From Yersinia mollaretii ATCC 43969 (GTDB taxonomy: Bacteria > Pseudomonadota > Gammaproteobacteria > Enterobacterales > Enterobacteriaceae), in the NCBI RefSeq assembly GCF_013282725.1, contig NZ_CP054043.1:3596001-3660000 (forward strand): a DNA stretch of 64,000 bases, in the 5' to 3' direction. Positions 1 to 9,385 of the stretch are shown piece by piece. Below the pieces are notes generated by a model, which was not told the DNA's origin, did not search any database, and saw only the letters and a list, made by a program, of their open reading frames with translations. Within the stretch, counting starts at the first letter, position 1; each line of letters starts with the position of its first letter. The translations under genes were made by a program, and so were the position numbers.

Positions 1-1200
1 AGCAATGGCAATGGCGAGTTTCTGATTGTTGTCAGAGGTATTGTACAACAGTGATAATTTTAACGGTTTATCCGGACCATAACCCGCAGCATGCAGCAGT
101 GCCTTGGCTTGCGCATCTAATTCATCCTGATCTTGCTGCTGCAATGCATTCGCGACTGGGTGGTAACCTGCGGTGACATCAGGGGTAAAGTGGTAAGCGG
201 GTTTCTCACCGGTACCCAATACCTTTTCAGCAATTATCTTACGATCGATGGCATAAGAGAGAGCTTTGCGTACCCGAACATCATTGGTGGGCGCACGCTG
301 AGTATTAAAGGCGTAATAATAAGTGCCTAGCTGATCGGGTGTATAAACTTGGTCAGGAATATCTTTTAACAATTTCTGATATAAATTCTTCGGAAAAGAC
401 TCTGTAATATCAATATCCCCTGCCTGATAACGTTTAGTTGCATTCGCTTCCTGATTGATTGGAATAAATGTCACTTTAGTCAGTACCGTCTTCGCATGGT
501 CCCAATAGTGTTCATTTGGCACCAAGACTAACTTTTCATTGACTACGCGGTCTTGTAATTTAAATGCGCCGTTTCCAACCAAATTACCCACTTTCGTCCA
601 ATCACTGCCATGTTTTTCAACAACGGTTTGTGGCACTGGGAATAAACTGAAATTAGCCGTCAAACTGGGGAAATAAGGCACTGGCCGAATGAGCTTAACT
701 TTTAGGGTATAATTATTAACCGCACTCACTCCCAAACTTTCTGGTGGCATTTTTCCAGCAATGATTTGTTGCGCATTTTCCACGCCAGCGAGTTCAGCAA
801 ACCAAGCAAAGGGAGATAAACTTTTAGGGTCAACCAAACGACGCCAACTGTAAACAAAGTCCTGCGCTGTCACTGGGTCGCCATTAGACCATTTCGCGTC
901 TTTACGTAGCGTAAATATATAGGTTTGATTATCTGTTGTTTGCCAGTTTGTGGCGACACCGGGAATCACTTCACCCTGCGCATTTTGATTAACCAACCCT
1001 TCGAACAAATCCCGGTCAACCTGCGCCTCAATTAACCCAACGGCTTTGATTGGATCAAGAGACGCGGGTTCATCTTTAATATGACGAACAATCTCTTGTT
1101 TCTCAGCCAGTACCGTGCCAGCAGGGACATCAGCGGCACTGGCAGTGCCCAGCGCTGAGCCAACCCATGCGGCACACAATGCATAACGGAAATAGCGCAT
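1..1200 (-). CDS. mppA: Periplasmic murein tripeptide/oligopeptide-binding protein MppA (partial, C-terminus outside window)
   Basis: Solute-binding protein of the SBP_bac_5 family that captures L-Ala-gamma-D-Glu-meso-DAP in the periplasm and hands it to the Opp permease. The frame is open from the ATG at 1200-1198 to the window edge, giving 400 codons of an expected ~540. The N-terminus MRYFRYALCAAWVGSALG looks like a signal peptide ending near an Ala-rich site. It is followed by VLAEKQEIVRHIKDEPASLD, which I recall as close to E. coli MppA and less like OppA. FEGLVNQ, TAQDFVYSW and DPKSLSPFAWF are family hallmarks. Its neighbours mpaA and ycjG act on the same peptide, which supports MppA. 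The leader carries three tandem 21-bp repeats (see 1219-1281). Confidence 0.9.
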   Translation of the reverse strand, partial: MRYFRYALCAAWVGSALGTASAADVPAGTVLAEKQEIVRHIKDEPASLDPIKAVGLIEAQVDRDLFEGLVNQNAQGEVIPGVATNWQTTDNQTYIFTLRKDAKWSNGDPVTAQDFVYSWRRLVDPKSLSPFAWFAELAGVENAQQIIAGKMPPESLGVSAVNNYTLKVKLIRPVPYFPSLTANFSLFPVPQTVVEKHGSDWTKVGNLVGNGAFKLQDRVVNEKLVLVPNEHYWDHAKTVLTKVTFIPINQEANATKRYQAGDIDITESFPKNLYQKLLKDIPDQVYTPDQLGTYYYAFNTQRAPTNDVRVRKALSYAIDRKIIAEKVLGTGEKPAYHFTPDVTAGYHPVANALQQQDQDELDAQAKALLHAAGYGPDKPLKLSLLYNTSDNNQKLAIAIA

Positions 1201-1534
1201 AATTGATAACCTTTTCGTTGTTGTTCCATGTCAGCGTGATGTTGTTCTGTGTCAGCGTGTTGTTGTTCTGTGTCAGCGAAAATAAAAAAAGCCGAATAAA
1301 CATAAACTAGCAGATTAACTGGCTTAGTGACGATGGGAAAATAAAAAATAGTGCACTCAATCACGCCGGGGAATAACACCAGAACTCATTACGACAATCT
1401 GCAACAGAATTTCACCTCTACTTTTCACTTAATCACTATTCTGCCTATTAAAAATAACTTATTGATTCAAAGTGATAATGTTAGATGCTATGTTTAACGG
1501 CAATATTTATGTATTCGGGATAACAGGGAATATC
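1201..1534. other. mppA-mpaA divergent intergenic region
   Basis: About 334 bp between divergent genes. It contains the mppA leader with its tandem repeats and AT-rich DNA that should hold both promoters. I see no RNA gene and no convincing -35/-10 pair. A GTG at 1472, in frame with mpaA, is a possible but less likely upstream start. Confidence 0.5.
1219..1281. repeat. Three tandem 21-bp repeats in the mppA leader
   Basis: Units at 1219-1239, 1240-1260 and 1261-1281 share the core TGTTGTTCTGTGTCAGCG with few changes (the first has CCATG for CTGTG). On the mppA sense strand they read as repeated ACAGAACAACA-type CA-rich stretches ending about 19 nt before the start codon. Confidence 0.9.
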
Positions 1535-2242
1535 ATGAGTCAACATCGGCCCCGCTCAGCACGCGGAAATCTGGTCACCTTAGGCCAGTCCTACGGCAAA
1601 TCTCTGCTGGGTGCGCCGCTGCTTTATTTCCCAGCGCCCCCTTCAGCCGCGAATCCGGGTCTGATTATCGCCGGAACACATGGCGATGAGAGCGCCGCAA
1701 TTGTTGCCCTCTCCTGTGCGCTACGCACTATTTCACCAGAACAGCTTCGCCATCATGTGGTGTTGGCGGTGAACCCGGATGGTTGCCAATTGGGGCTACG
1801 AGCGAATGCTAACGGTGTTGATCTTAATCGTAATTTCCCTGCCCAAAACTGGCAGTCAGGGGAAACGGTCTATCGCTGGAACAGTGTAGCCGATGCGCGA
1901 GATGTGCTGTTATCGGCAGGTGAACAGGCGGGATCTGAGCCGGAAACAGCGGCTTTATGTGAGTTAATTACCCAGTTGGCCCCGCGCTGGGTGGTTTCAT
2001 TCCACGAGCCACTGGCCTGCATTGAAGATCCCGACAGCTCTGCGCTCGGTGCGCGGCTGGCGGCTAACTTTAACTTACCGCTGGTCACCAGCGTGGGTTA
2101 CGCCACACCCGGCTCTTTTGGTAGTTGGTGCGCAGATCGCCACTTGCCCTGTATTACCGCCGAATTGCCGCCGATCTCTGCTGATGCCGCTAGTGAGTGT
2201 TATCTGGCGGCATTGATTGATTTATTGACGCTGACGGATTAA
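1535..2242 (+). CDS. mpaA: Murein tripeptide amidase A (gamma-D-glutamyl-DAP amidase)
   Basis: Cytoplasmic zinc peptidase of the M14 family that splits the gamma-D-Glu-DAP bond of the murein tripeptide, releasing L-Ala-D-Glu for YcjG. With the start at 1535 the protein is 235 aa, close to the E. coli enzyme (242). Zinc ligands are His49 and Glu52 in THGDE and His157 in SFHEP. NPDGCQLGLRANANGVDLNR (80-99) is a strong MpaA signature, and the catalytic Glu lies in ITAELPP near the C-terminus. I chose the ATG at 1535 because it is preceded by CAGGGA and aligns with the family N-terminus; GTG 1472 in the same frame would add 21 unrelated residues. The stop overlaps the ycjG stop by 4 bp, tail to tail. 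Confidence 0.95.
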   Translation: MSQHRPRSARGNLVTLGQSYGKSLLGAPLLYFPAPPSAANPGLIIAGTHGDESAAIVALSCALRTISPEQLRHHVVLAVNPDGCQLGLRANANGVDLNRNFPAQNWQSGETVYRWNSVADARDVLLSAGEQAGSEPETAALCELITQLAPRWVVSFHEPLACIEDPDSSALGARLAANFNLPLVTSVGYATPGSFGSWCADRHLPCITAELPPISADAASECYLAALIDLLTLTD

Positions 2243-3210
2243 GCCGACAAATCAATTGCACCGGTTGAGAAGCGCAGCCCGCCCTCAACATCCTGCGCCA
2301 ACCACGTGGGGCCGTCCAGATCAACAAAGCGGGCACCTGGAGCCAAAGGCAATGCGGCCCGAATGGCGCGCGAAGTGCATAACATGCAGCCGAGCATAAT
2401 GGCGAATCCCAGTGATTTTGCCTGCTCGGCTAGCAGCAGTGCTTCGGTTAATCCGCCACTTTTATCCAGCTTAATATTGACCATCTCATAGCGGCCAACC
2501 AGCCCCACCAAATCAGCCCGCGTGTGGCAACTCTCATCAGCACATATCGGCAACGGATGAATAAAGTTCTGCAAACCCTCATCCTGACCCGCAGGCAATG
2601 GCTGCTCGAGCATGGCGACACCTAAATCAGCCAGTAACTGGCAACGGGCCGCCAACCCCTCGGTTTGCCAAGATTCATTAGCATCGACGATTAGCGTCAC
2701 TTCCGGGGCAGCAGTGCGAATCGCCACCAAGCGCTCAGCAATCAGGTGCTCATCCAGCTTTATTTTCAATAAGTTGGCACCTTGACGTGCCAACGCACTG
2801 GCACTGTACGCCATCGTTTCTGGCGCATCGATACTCACTGTCTGGGCCATCTCAATATGAGAAACAGGTACAATATTGCTCATCTGCCATAAACTTTGTT
2901 GCTTCTGCAAACTCTCCAGTTGCCATAGCGCACAATCCACTGCATTTCTTGCTGCCCCGGCCGGTAATAGCAGCTGCAACGCCTCTCGAGAAATGCCATA
3001 TTCGATGCCACTGACCACCAAGGCGAGCTGTGCCATCACAGAAGATTCACTTTCGCCATAATGGGGATAGGGTGTACATTCGCCAAAAGCGACGATGCCG
3101 TTCTCTTCAATTTCGACCACCACCACTTTCGCTTCTGTGCGGCTACCTCGGGAAATAACAAACGCAGAATGGAGAGGCCAAGCCTCAGGGTAGAAACGCA
3201 TTGTTCTCAA
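2239..3210 (-). CDS. ycjG: L-Ala-D/L-Glu epimerase
   Basis: Enolase-superfamily enzyme (muconate-lactonizing branch) that epimerises L-Ala-D-Glu to L-Ala-L-Glu so that peptidases can use it, the step after MpaA in murein peptide recycling. It is 323 aa, the usual length. The KxK acid/base pair is in LLKIKLD. Metal ligands are in LIVDANESW (Asp), MLEQPLP (Glu) and CADES (Asp), and the second catalytic Lys is in NIKLDKSGG. It lies on the opposite strand to mpaA and shares its last 4 bp. The ~150 bp to tpx must hold two divergent promoters. Confidence 0.94.
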   Translation of the reverse strand: MRTMRFYPEAWPLHSAFVISRGSRTEAKVVVVEIEENGIVAFGECTPYPHYGESESSVMAQLALVVSGIEYGISREALQLLLPAGAARNAVDCALWQLESLQKQQSLWQMSNIVPVSHIEMAQTVSIDAPETMAYSASALARQGANLLKIKLDEHLIAERLVAIRTAAPEVTLIVDANESWQTEGLAARCQLLADLGVAMLEQPLPAGQDEGLQNFIHPLPICADESCHTRADLVGLVGRYEMVNIKLDKSGGLTEALLLAEQAKSLGFAIMLGCMLCTSRAIRAALPLAPGARFVDLDGPTWLAQDVEGGLRFSTGAIDLSA

Positions 3211-3363
3211 TTATGGCTCCTTGGGACTATTCGGACTTTGGTATCCGGCGTTAGCATCTAACCTAAACAAAATCTCCGGTATTTGGCAAATTTCTCATAG
3301 GCAAGCTGCCATTGTTACCTTAAACTGAACTTCGTGTTACACATCTGTAAAAAGGAGAAAATA

Positions 3364-3867
3364 ATGACACAGACCGTACATTTTCAAGGCAATCCAGTGG
3401 CCGTCGCAGGTCAATTGCCGCAAGTGGGCGATAAAGCGAAAGACTTTACTTTGGTAGCGAAAGATTTATCTGACGTGGCCTTGAGCAGCTTCGTTGGCAA
3501 ACGTAAAGTCCTGAATATCTTCCCAAGTATTGATACCGGTGTTTGCGCTGCATCTGTCCGTAAATTCAATCAACTGGCTGGCGAACTTGAGAACACTGTT
3601 GTTCTTTGCATCTCCTCAGACCTGCCATTTGCCCAATCACGTTTTTGCGGGGCTGAAGGTCTGAGCAACGTCATTACACTGTCAACTTTGCGTGGCGCTG
3701 ACTTCAAACAAGCTTACGGTGTAGCGATTACTGAAGGCCCATTGGCCGGTTTGACTGCACGTGCTGTAGTAGTTCTAGATGGTCAGGACAACGTGATCTA
3801 CAGTGAGTTGGTGAACGAAATCACCACTGAACCCAACTATGATGCCGCACTGGCAGCACTGAAGTAA
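3364..3867 (+). CDS. tpx: Lipid hydroperoxide/thiol peroxidase Tpx
   Basis: Atypical 2-Cys peroxiredoxin that reduces alkyl and lipid hydroperoxides with thioredoxin. The protein is 167 aa. The peroxidatic Cys61 is in [14 protein letters not shown] and the resolving Cys95 in SRFCGAEG, the standard Tpx spacing. The ATG at 3364 is preceded by AAAAAGGAGAAAATA and gives the family N-terminus MTQTVHFQG; the frame extends upstream to 3334 but without a useful ribosome site. It is monocistronic, with a clear terminator downstream. Confidence 0.97.
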   Translation: MTQTVHFQGNPVAVAGQLPQVGDKAKDFTLVAKDLSDVALSSFVGKRKVLNIFPSIDTGVCAASVRKFNQLAGELENTVVLCISSDLPFAQSRFCGAEGLSNVITLSTLRGADFKQAYGVAITEGPLAGLTARAVVVLDGQDNVIYSELVNEITTEPNYDAALAALK

Positions 3868-3879
3868 GTCGATAATTTT

Positions 3880-3944
3880 CGGTTTAAATTAAACCGAGAT
3901 AGAAATTCAAAACGGCTGTTCCTTCTGGGTTCAGCCGTTTTTAT
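3880..3944 (+). terminator. Inverted repeat and intrinsic terminator after tpx
   Basis: A palindrome CGGTTTAAATTAAACCG (3880-3896) is followed by a hairpin AAAACGGCTG...CAGCCGTTTT (3909-3941) ending in a T-run, a typical rho-independent terminator. Confidence 0.85.
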
Positions 3945-3995
3945 TAGGTTCGTTTCCACGACCGCGGGGTTAGAGCTGATAACCCGCCTTATGGC

Positions 3996-5573
3996 TTACT
4001 CTTCTTCGGTTTCATCACTCACGGGTCGTTTACTGCTCAACCCATATTCACGTAATTTATTGGCGATCGCCGTATGGGAAACGCCCAGTCGCTTAGCCAG
4101 TTTCCGCGTGCTCGGATAGTTGCGATAAAGCCGGGTCAGAACAGAACGTTCGAATCGTTTGCTGATGTCATCAAGCGAGCCATCCAGTACTTCATCCCCC
4201 AGAGCCGCTTCAACTTCAAATTCCGGCAAGATGATATCTTGTGGTCGCAATTCTGAGCCTTCCAACTGGGTCAAGGCGCGATAGATAGCATTTTTCAGTT
4301 GCCGCACGTTACCGGGCCAACCGTAATTTGTCAGGAAACTGCTCAGTTCAGGGGCCAGTTTGGGGCGAGGCACGCCCTGCTCGTCAGAGAAGCGAGCCAC
4401 AAACAGCGCCGTCAGCGGCATGATATCTGCTTGACGCTCACGTAATGGCGGCAAAGTGATAGTCAACACATTGAGGCGATAATAGAGATCCTCACGGAAT
4501 TCACCGCGCTGTACCAACTCCACCAAATTCTTTTGCGTGGCACAGATCACCCGCACATCGACATGCACTTCATGCTCTTCGCCAACGCGGCGGAAAGTGC
4601 CATCGTTGAGGAAGCGCAAAAGTTTAATCTGCATACGCGGTGACATTTCACCGATCTCATCCAGCAGCACCGAGCCGCCATTTGCCTGCTCAAAGAAGCC
4701 TTTTTTGCCTTCAATGGCATTGGGGTAAGCCCCTGCCGCATAGCCGAACAGTTCACTTTCGACCACATCGTCTGGCAGTGAAGCGCAGTTTAGCCCGAGG
4801 AAAGGCATTTTTCCGCGTGGGCTACGCAGATGACAGGCCCGCGCCAAGAGATCTTTACCCGTGCCAGTATCACCCACCAGCAGCAGTGGCGCATCCAGCA
4901 TGGCGAGCTTGCGGGCTTGCTCAAGCACTTGCCGCATCTTGGCGCTGGTCGCGACAATCTGTTTAAATTCTGTATCATCGTTGACCGATAATATTTGTAG
5001 CTGTTTCCCCATGCGAGCAGTGGATTTTAGCATCACTACCGCGCCAACCGTCTGACTTTGCTGATTTTCGTCTTCAAGTTGGATGGGGGTGATCTCCATC
5101 AGGTAATCCTGATTGTTGATCAACACCCGTTCGGTATGAGGCGCAGTTTCCCCCTCCTCAAACCAACGGGCAAAATTATACCCGCCCAGCAGGCTACCGG
5201 CGGTTTTGTGGCGGATTTTCTCCTCATTAAGGGAGAACAGATCACGGGCTGCGGGGTTGGCTAACTCAAGATTCCCCTTTAAATCGATAGAGAATACAGG
5301 CTCAGGCATGGATTCGAGCAGTGCTCGCAATGAGCGATGCTCTCGCTCTGACGGCATAAAGGAGACGGTGCGGACATCAGTTACGCCTTCAATACGGCGA
5401 ATATCCATCATTAATGCGCTGAATACGCTGAAATCCAGTTGAGAGAAATTCAGGTAAATGCGACCAATCGGATCAATTTCGATCCCCCGTAAATCAATGC
5501 TGCGTAAAACCAAGAGATCAAGTAACTCTCTGGTGAGACCGATTCGGTCTTCGCAAAAAACTTCCAAGCGCAT
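3996..5573 (-). CDS. tyrR: Transcriptional regulator TyrR of aromatic amino acid genes
   Basis: Regulator of aromatic amino acid synthesis and transport, responding to Tyr, Phe, Trp and ATP. It is 525 aa (E. coli 513). The order is an N-terminal ACT domain (1-~75), a PAS domain (~78-150), a AAA+ domain with Walker A GDTGTGKD, and a C-terminal Fis-type helix-turn-helix (KLAKRLGVSHTAIANKLREY). Where sigma-54 activators carry GAFTGA this protein has GAYPNA, as expected for TyrR, which works with sigma-70 polymerase. I chose the ATG at 5573, preceded by AAGGTCGATACTG; the frame runs upstream to 5660 but the family starts at MRLEVFCEDR. A Glu-rich tail ends the protein. Confidence 0.95.
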   Translation of the reverse strand: MRLEVFCEDRIGLTRELLDLLVLRSIDLRGIEIDPIGRIYLNFSQLDFSVFSALMMDIRRIEGVTDVRTVSFMPSEREHRSLRALLESMPEPVFSIDLKGNLELANPAARDLFSLNEEKIRHKTAGSLLGGYNFARWFEEGETAPHTERVLINNQDYLMEITPIQLEDENQQSQTVGAVVMLKSTARMGKQLQILSVNDDTEFKQIVATSAKMRQVLEQARKLAMLDAPLLLVGDTGTGKDLLARACHLRSPRGKMPFLGLNCASLPDDVVESELFGYAAGAYPNAIEGKKGFFEQANGGSVLLDEIGEMSPRMQIKLLRFLNDGTFRRVGEEHEVHVDVRVICATQKNLVELVQRGEFREDLYYRLNVLTITLPPLRERQADIMPLTALFVARFSDEQGVPRPKLAPELSSFLTNYGWPGNVRQLKNAIYRALTQLEGSELRPQDIILPEFEVEAALGDEVLDGSLDDISKRFERSVLTRLYRNYPSTRKLAKRLGVSHTAIANKLREYGLSSKRPVSDETEEE

Positions 5574-5892
5574 CAGTATCGACCTTATGTATGGCAGGTG
5601 CGGAATTCTGCCTATGATAATACCCTGTCCCCCCTTGCTGATGAAGCAGTCTGTCAGCAAAAGTTGACAGGAATCGGCTTTTTGCTGTTTTTTTTACCCC
5701 AATCAGCCTATTAAGGTAAGATCATCGACCCTTAACACCGACATATATAGCGGCATATTATTTTTTATATTGATTATTCAGAATAATATAATGCCTGAAT
5801 GCGTCAAGTTCCCGCGTCAACGTCCGGTGACACTTTGCTTTCTATCGGCCATCTGGCTATAGTATATGTAGCCACATGACCGAGGAGGTTAC
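5574..5892. other. tyrR-TA divergent intergenic region with operator-like repeats
   Basis: This 319-bp AT-rich stretch holds a perfect 15-bp palindrome ATTATTCAGAATAAT (5773-5787) and the TA operator candidate (5855-5873). I did not find a TyrR box of the TGTAAA-N6-TTTACA type. Confidence 0.5.
5855..5873 (+). promoter_or_regulatory. Candidate autoregulatory operator of the Xre/RES module
   Basis: Interrupted inverted repeat GGCTA-N9-TAGCC around TATAGTATATG, ending 19 bp before the antitoxin start. TATAGT inside it could be a -10. Placement at the promoter of a TA operon fits binding by the antitoxin. This is inference from position and symmetry. Confidence 0.5.
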
Positions 5893-6339
5893 ATGAGAGC
5901 ATATCACCCCGCCCCAGCGACCAAAGCTGGCGCGCTATGGCGCGAGATTGGTTTGCCCGCCAGCCGTGGCACTATTTTGGTTGACAGCATAAAGTTGGGA
6001 TTTTCTGTTGATGTCATCGACAGTATTCACCTTTGGGCCTCCATGCCTAAAGCTGAAATATTACGGGCTACCGGGATTCCCAGTCGGAGCCTGACACGCA
6101 GACGCACCCATGATGGCCGTTTTACGCCGGAAGAGAGTGAACGTATTGCGCGTTTCGTCCGCGTCATGGATGCGGCAGTTGATCTTTTTAGCGGCGACAA
6201 AGGCAAAGCCATTACGTGGATGTCAACGCCGATTAAGGGCTTAGGGCATCGCAGCCCAGACTCCTTACTGGAGACAGAAACCGGCGCATTGGAAGTTTGT
6301 GACTTAATTGGGCGGTTGGAGCACGGCGTATTTTCCTAA
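5893..6339 (+). CDS. Xre/ParS-family antitoxin (DUF2384 type)
   Basis: The 148-aa product matches the Xre-type antitoxins paired with RES toxins. The N-terminal half carries an Xre-like helix-turn-helix (around PKAEILRATGIPSRSLTRRR, 52-71). The C-terminal half is the DUF2384 toxin-binding domain, with the family features RFVRVMDAAVDLFSGDKGKA and WMSTPIKGLGHRSP and a Leu-rich end. The start is preceded by GAGGAGGTTAC, a strong ribosome site. In E. coli tyrR and ycjF are adjacent, so this gene and its partner are an insertion into conserved order. It probably neutralises the RES protein and represses the operon from the repeat at 5855-5873. Confidence 0.88.
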   Translation: MRAYHPAPATKAGALWREIGLPASRGTILVDSIKLGFSVDVIDSIHLWASMPKAEILRATGIPSRSLTRRRTHDGRFTPEESERIARFVRVMDAAVDLFSGDKGKAITWMSTPIKGLGHRSPDSLLETETGALEVCDLIGRLEHGVFS

Positions 6340-6442
6340 CGGCGCGGCCTTAGGGATAAGTGACATGGATAAGTTCAAAAGAGGGATACGTACACGATAT
6401 GAATCGTAACGCGAGGAAGCTCAACCCGATGGGCCAATATTG

Positions 6443-6901
6443 ATGATGCTCTATCGCATTGTGATGCGCCGTTATCTTGCATCAACCTGGACCGGCTATG
6501 GCGCTGAAATTTATGGCGGACGCTGGAATCATAAGGGCCACGCTGCCCTCTATCTCGCCAGTAGTGTGTCGTTAGCCATGCTGGAAACACTGGTGCATAT
6601 CCAAGACAGCTCCACACTCAGCGAGTTTGAGTTATTCCAAATCGAGATTGATGACAGCCAGATTATGCTGTTGCAGCGACCAGATTGGCCGATCGACTGG
6701 CGCAGTGACCCCGCGCCAGCCGCCACAATGGATCTTGGCACCGAGTGGCTGGAGTCAGAATCCTCGGTGGGACTGCTGGTGCCATCCACACTGGTGCCGT
6801 CAGAAAACAATATGTTGGTCAATCCGCGCCACAAAGAGTTTCAGCTCTGTTTGAACAGTGTCAAACCCCTGTCGTTCTCCTTCGATCCCCGGCTGAAATA
6901 G
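6443..6901 (+). CDS. RES-domain toxin (NAD+-degrading type)
   Basis: A 152-aa RES-domain protein; characterised family members deplete NAD+ and stop growth. Visible family residues are the Arg in YGGRWN (R27), an aromatic residue in AALYLASS, and the Glu in SLAMLETLVH, matching the conserved Arg/Tyr/Glu set, so it looks intact. Starts at TTG 6440, ATG 6443 and ATG 6446 are all possible; the only nearby purine-rich site, GAGGAAG, is about 25 nt upstream, so initiation looks weak. The gap of about 100 bp after the antitoxin is longer than in many TA pairs, and low toxin translation would suit the arrangement. No T-rich terminator is evident before ycjF. Confidence 0.88.
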   Translation: MMLYRIVMRRYLASTWTGYGAEIYGGRWNHKGHAALYLASSVSLAMLETLVHIQDSSTLSEFELFQIEIDDSQIMLLQRPDWPIDWRSDPAPAATMDLGTEWLESESSVGLLVPSTLVPSENNMLVNPRHKEFQLCLNSVKPLSFSFDPRLK

Positions 6902-6929
6902 TCATCGCTGCGAATCAGTAGCGCGACCA

Positions 6930-7991
6930 CTATTGGCTAGATTTATCTTTTTTCGGCAGTGTATTTTTCAATTGCGAGATTAACTGGCGGCGGAAATCAC
7001 CTAATTTAGGTTTATCTCCCTCCAACCACGGCAAGGGGCGACACAGCTCCATCGCCTTGATACCCAGTCGTGCCGTCAGCAGTCCCGCACCAATCCCTTG
7101 CGCCGCACGGGCAGATAACCTTGCAGCCAGATCCTGCGATAACCAATCCATGCCCACTTCCCGCACCAGCTCAGAAGCACCAGCAAAGGCAATGTTCAGC
7201 AGCACCAAACGGAATAAGCGAATGCGGCTGAAATAGCCCAACTCAATGCCATACAGAGCAGCAATACGATTGATCAGCCGAATGTTACGCCAAGCAATAA
7301 AGGCCATATCCACTAGCGCCAGCGGGCTGACGGCAATCATTAGTGCCGATTCAGCAGCATAGCGGCTGATCTCCGCCCGTGCCTGATTATCCAGCGCTGG
7401 TTGCACTAATTTGGCATACAGCTCAACCACTTCCCGATCGTTATGGGTCTCATGGAGAGAAGCTTGCCAGCGCTGGAGTGCCGGATGCCCTTGATCCAAG
7501 CCCGCCTGACGTGCCAACTTTTCACAAAAAGCGCGCCCCTGTCCAATTCCGTGGCTGACCAAGAGTTCGCGCGCAATGTCCCGCTCTTCCGCCCGCTGGC
7601 GTAAACGATACAAGCGCCGCCACTCAGTGAGCACCGAACCCACTCCCGCCAGCACAATCAGCCCACCAGCGGTGGTGGCCCCTAGTGCAATCCAATCTTG
7701 CTGTTGCCATGCCTGATTGACCCACTGCACTGACTGAGCAATCACACTGACACCAAAGAGCGCCAAACCGGCCGTCACCATTTTGCGCCACAAACTGCGC
7801 CTCGGTTTTAGCGCCGCATTGACCAGCCCCTCCACGCGCCCCTCTTCATCTTCGGCATCCAATTCGGGTGCCGCAGGGTAGAAGTTCTCCGCCGTTTGCG
7901 GATCAAAAGCCTGCGCCGCCTTTAACACGGGTTCATCCAGTGGCTGCAACGGCTGTTCAAAATCGATCCGGGGTTTTAATGGCTCACTCAT
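6930..7991 (-). CDS. ycjF: Inner-membrane protein YcjF (DUF697 family)
   Basis: Last gene of the psp-ycjXF operon, 353 aa, the usual YcjF length. The N-terminal part is acidic and cytoplasmic. Two hydrophobic segments follow (around [15 protein letters not shown] and [22 protein letters not shown] residues at ~75-130), and the C-terminal half is the DUF697 region, with [19 protein letters not shown] and [16 protein letters not shown]. Its start overlaps the ycjX stop by 4 bp, so the two are translationally coupled. It belongs to the PspF regulon; its exact biochemical role is unknown. Confidence 0.93.
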   Translation of the reverse strand: MSEPLKPRIDFEQPLQPLDEPVLKAAQAFDPQTAENFYPAAPELDAEDEEGRVEGLVNAALKPRRSLWRKMVTAGLALFGVSVIAQSVQWVNQAWQQQDWIALGATTAGGLIVLAGVGSVLTEWRRLYRLRQRAEERDIARELLVSHGIGQGRAFCEKLARQAGLDQGHPALQRWQASLHETHNDREVVELYAKLVQPALDNQARAEISRYAAESALMIAVSPLALVDMAFIAWRNIRLINRIAALYGIELGYFSRIRLFRLVLLNIAFAGASELVREVGMDWLSQDLAARLSARAAQGIGAGLLTARLGIKAMELCRPLPWLEGDKPKLGDFRRQLISQLKNTLPKKDKSSQ

Positions 7992-9385
7992 CGCAATTTA
8001 TCTCCCAATAAGAACTCCATCACTGCATCCAGCCGAATATGGGGTAATGGGCTATCAACATTTACCGCTTGCGGGCGAAACTCATCAAAATGGAACCCCT
8101 GTTGATCCCAGAAGGCTGGCCCCGGTAAACGGGCTGGCACGTCACCGGGGAAGACCGTCAGTGGCGCACCATCGACCAAGCGATTGCCGCGCAACGCCGG
8201 GATTTTCTGCCCCTGATGATCGACAATCCCGCTTTCGGTTGCCTGTACCGAAGCCAAGCCGACACAATCCATGCTAATCCCTTCAAAGGCGGCATTCTGC
8301 CAAGCTTCCTGCACCAATTGCTGGAGTAGCGAAACCAGATTCGCATGTTGATCGGCTGTGACATGGTCCGCTTTGGTTGCGGCAAACATCAGTTTATCGA
8401 TGCACGGCGAGAATAGGCGGCGAAATAACGTGCGCTTTCCGTAATGGAAACTCTGCATCAATTGTGTCAACGCCAGCCGCATGTCGTTAAACGCCTGTGG
8501 CCCGCTATTGAGCGGCTGTAGGCAATCCACCAGCACAATTTGGCGATCAAAACGGACAAAGTGCTCTTTGTAAAAACCCTTGACCACCGAGTGGCAGTAA
8601 TAGTTAAAACGAGTGCGCAACATCCCAATATTCGAGTGTTTATCCGCCTGCGCCAGCCGTGATTCGCCAAGACCATTGACATCCGGCCACGGGAAAAACT
8701 GCAATGCTGGCGCACCCGCCATATCACCGGGCAGCACAAAACGCCCCGGCTGAATAAAATGCAGCCCTTCATTTTTGCAGCGAATCAGATAATCGGTATA
8801 CGCCTGTGCAATGGCGGCCAACTGATTTTCATCGGCAGGGGCCAGCGGATCACACTGTTGGCACAGGGTCAGCCAAGGTTTAGCCCACTCTTGGCGATCC
8901 CCTTGCAGCAAGCCCGCCATCTGGCGCGACCAGCTTAAGTAATCCTGCTCCAACATGGGTAAATCAAGCAACCATTCACCCGGATAATCGACAATCTCCA
9001 GATAGAGTGTCGATGTCTCTTTAAAATGGCGCAAAAGCGAATCGCCGGAACGAAAACGCAGCGCTAAACGAATTTCACTGACACCGCGCGTCGGCGTTGG
9101 CCAGTTCGGCGGTGTGCCATACAACGAAGCTAGCCCTTCATCATAGGTAAAGCGCTGGATGCCGAGATCGCGCTGTGGCACGCGTTTGACACCCAATAAC
9201 CGCTCTTCGCGCACAGCAGAAAACAGCGGCAGACGTGCACCGCTGTGAATATGAAGTAATTGATTCACCAGAGAAGTAATAAATGCGGTTTTACCGCTGC
9301 GGCTCAGGCCCGTTACCGCTAATCGGAGATGGCGATCCATCCCTCGATTAACTAATGATGTGATCTCATTTTGCAGTCGTTTCAT
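7988..9385 (-). CDS. ycjX: P-loop protein YcjX (DUF463 family)
   Basis: The 465-aa product is the psp-linked P-loop NTPase YcjX. The Walker A motif [10 protein letters not shown] lies at residues ~29-38, and EIVDYPGEW in the middle resembles a DxxG switch. The C-terminus [17 protein letters not shown] is typical. The ATG at 9385 has GGAGAAGC just upstream and aligns with E. coli MKRLQNE; the frame extends 5 codons further. The start lies inside the 3' end of pspD (20-bp overlap), indicating coupling. It is a stress-operon member; its GTPase activity is known for homologues but its cellular target is not. Confidence 0.93.
   Translation of the reverse strand: MKRLQNEITSLVNRGMDRHLRLAVTGLSRSGKTAFITSLVNQLLHIHSGARLPLFSAVREERLLGVKRVPQRDLGIQRFTYDEGLASLYGTPPNWPTPTRGVSEIRLALRFRSGDSLLRHFKETSTLYLEIVDYPGEWLLDLPMLEQDYLSWSRQMAGLLQGDRQEWAKPWLTLCQQCDPLAPADENQLAAIAQAYTDYLIRCKNEGLHFIQPGRFVLPGDMAGAPALQFFPWPDVNGLGESRLAQADKHSNIGMLRTRFNYYCHSVVKGFYKEHFVRFDRQIVLVDCLQPLNSGPQAFNDMRLALTQLMQSFHYGKRTLFRRLFSPCIDKLMFAATKADHVTADQHANLVSLLQQLVQEAWQNAAFEGISMDCVGLASVQATESGIVDHQGQKIPALRGNRLVDGAPLTVFPGDVPARLPGPAFWDQQGFHFDEFRPQAVNVDSPLPHIRLDAVMEFLLGDKLR

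Noticed and set aside
1032..1379. 115-codon minus-strand frame with a repeated ADTEQQH-like peptide
   Set aside because: It overlaps mppA out of frame; the peptide repeat is just the translation of the 21-bp tandem DNA repeat.
3996..5573. TyrR as a sigma-54 activator
   Set aside because: The GAFTGA motif is replaced by GAYPNA, so it is not expected to work with sigma-54, as known for TyrR.
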